Shown here: positions 63,939 through 64,000 of the stretch, piece by piece | How the letters are laid out: each line of letters starts with the position of its first letter | How positions within the stretch are numbered: the stretch's first letter is position 1 | NCBI GenBank assembly: GCA_963844695.1 | Contig: CAWJPL010000002.1 | Location: 1-64,000, forward strand | Direction: 5' to 3' | Origin: RYN-230 sp963844695 | GTDB taxonomy: Bacteria; Actinomycetota; Actinomycetes; Streptosporangiales; Streptosporangiaceae | Length of the DNA: 64,000 bases | Notes under the pieces: model-generated | What the model was told of the DNA's origin: nothing | The model's input: only the letters and a program-made list of their open reading frames with translations | Database searches by the model: none | Made by a program: the position numbers and the translations under genes

Positions 63939-64000
63939 TTGAGCCCCGAGGAATTCTCTGATTTCTACGCGGCGTCGTTCCGCCGGCTGGTCGGCCACCT
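63939..64000 (+). CDS. Start of an ECF-type sigma factor (cut by window edge)
   Basis: TTG start with AAGGAGG 4 nt before it. The 20 visible codons read SPEEFSDFYAASFRRLVGHL after the first residue, matching the N terminus of actinobacterial sigma-70 region 2 (FSDFYA-x-x-FRRLVG). The rest lies outside the window. Confidence 0.65.
   Translation, partial: MSPEEFSDFYAASFRRLVGH

Noticed and set aside
63753..63998. 81-codon minus-strand ORF at the right end
   Set aside because: Overlaps the start and ribosome site of the sigma factor on the plus strand and has no recognisable features.
1..64000. Possible prophage, insertion sequence or biosynthetic cluster
   Set aside because: No transposase, integrase, phage structural gene, NRPS or PKS domain was seen; genes are ordinary chromosome functions.

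Overview
The window is about 70% GC and tightly packed. It carries mycothiol-dependent (MDMPI-type) enzymes, a furA-katG pair, GAF-ANTAR proteins, a PF04672 methyltransferase, a LolA-like lipoprotein carrier next to an ABC exporter, many GTG/TTG starts and possible leaderless genes. Together these point to a high-GC actinomycete, perhaps a soil Streptosporangiales/Streptomycetales relative. That placement is inference. The sequence looks like a draft or metagenomic assembly: 17 genes are broken by about 22 small frameshifts, including cox1, cox2, cox3, katG and ftsH. Most seem to be base-calling or assembly indels rather than real pseudogenes, so those genes are given as one CDS with the break stated.

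Layout. 54-5499 (minus): a kdp potassium-pump operon, with a tiny leader ORF, kdpF (TTG start), kdpA, kdpB, kdpC and kdpE. No kdpD is present; a divergent DUF4118 protein (KdpD-like membrane part plus GAF-like part, no kinase) sits opposite. 6.7-14.1 kb: a HAD hydrolase, a tandem pair of secreted proteins (second copy degraded) and a membrane-anchored relative, an NmrA-like oxidoreductase, an MDMPI-like enzyme, an SGNH hydrolase and a broken secreted protein. 14.2-19.3 kb (plus): a propeller lipoprotein and two large GT-C/DUF2079-type membrane proteins, likely envelope glycan work. 19.4-25 kb: an aminotransferase divergent from a LysR regulator, furA-katG, and a mini GntR regulator divergent from a methyltransferase. 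26-31.6 kb: a secreted protein, metallophosphoesterase, arginine deiminase and DapE-like desuccinylase.

31.7-38.2 kb (minus): an HtrA-type protease with a long repeat-rich cytoplasmic arm, then an overlapping five-gene unit of response regulator, histidine kinase, TlpA thioredoxin, unknown membrane protein and polysaccharide deacetylase. 38.6-45.4 kb (plus): a terminal oxidase operon of cupredoxin-like protein, cox2, cox1, cox3, ctaG, small membrane protein and ctaB. 45.4-49.3 kb: a histidine kinase and response regulator separated by a divergent TetR/MDMPI pair that shares a perfect 25-bp palindromic operator. 49.6-52.8 kb: LolA-like protein, ABC ATPase and permease. 52.8-56.5 kb (minus): two GAF-ANTAR proteins and an acyl-CoA synthetase. 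56.7-64 kb: secreted repeat protein, DinG-type helicase, stand-alone SLOG-like protein, FtsH protease, a Pro/Ser-rich surface protein and the start of an ECF sigma factor.

Working together: Kdp and its regulator handle potassium starvation. The oxidase operon holds its catalytic subunits with heme and assembly factors, and the neighbouring kinase/TlpA unit may serve envelope redox control. The LolA/ABC block and the secreted and GT-C proteins are envelope functions. No CRISPR array, tRNA, rRNA, insertion sequence or prophage was recognised.
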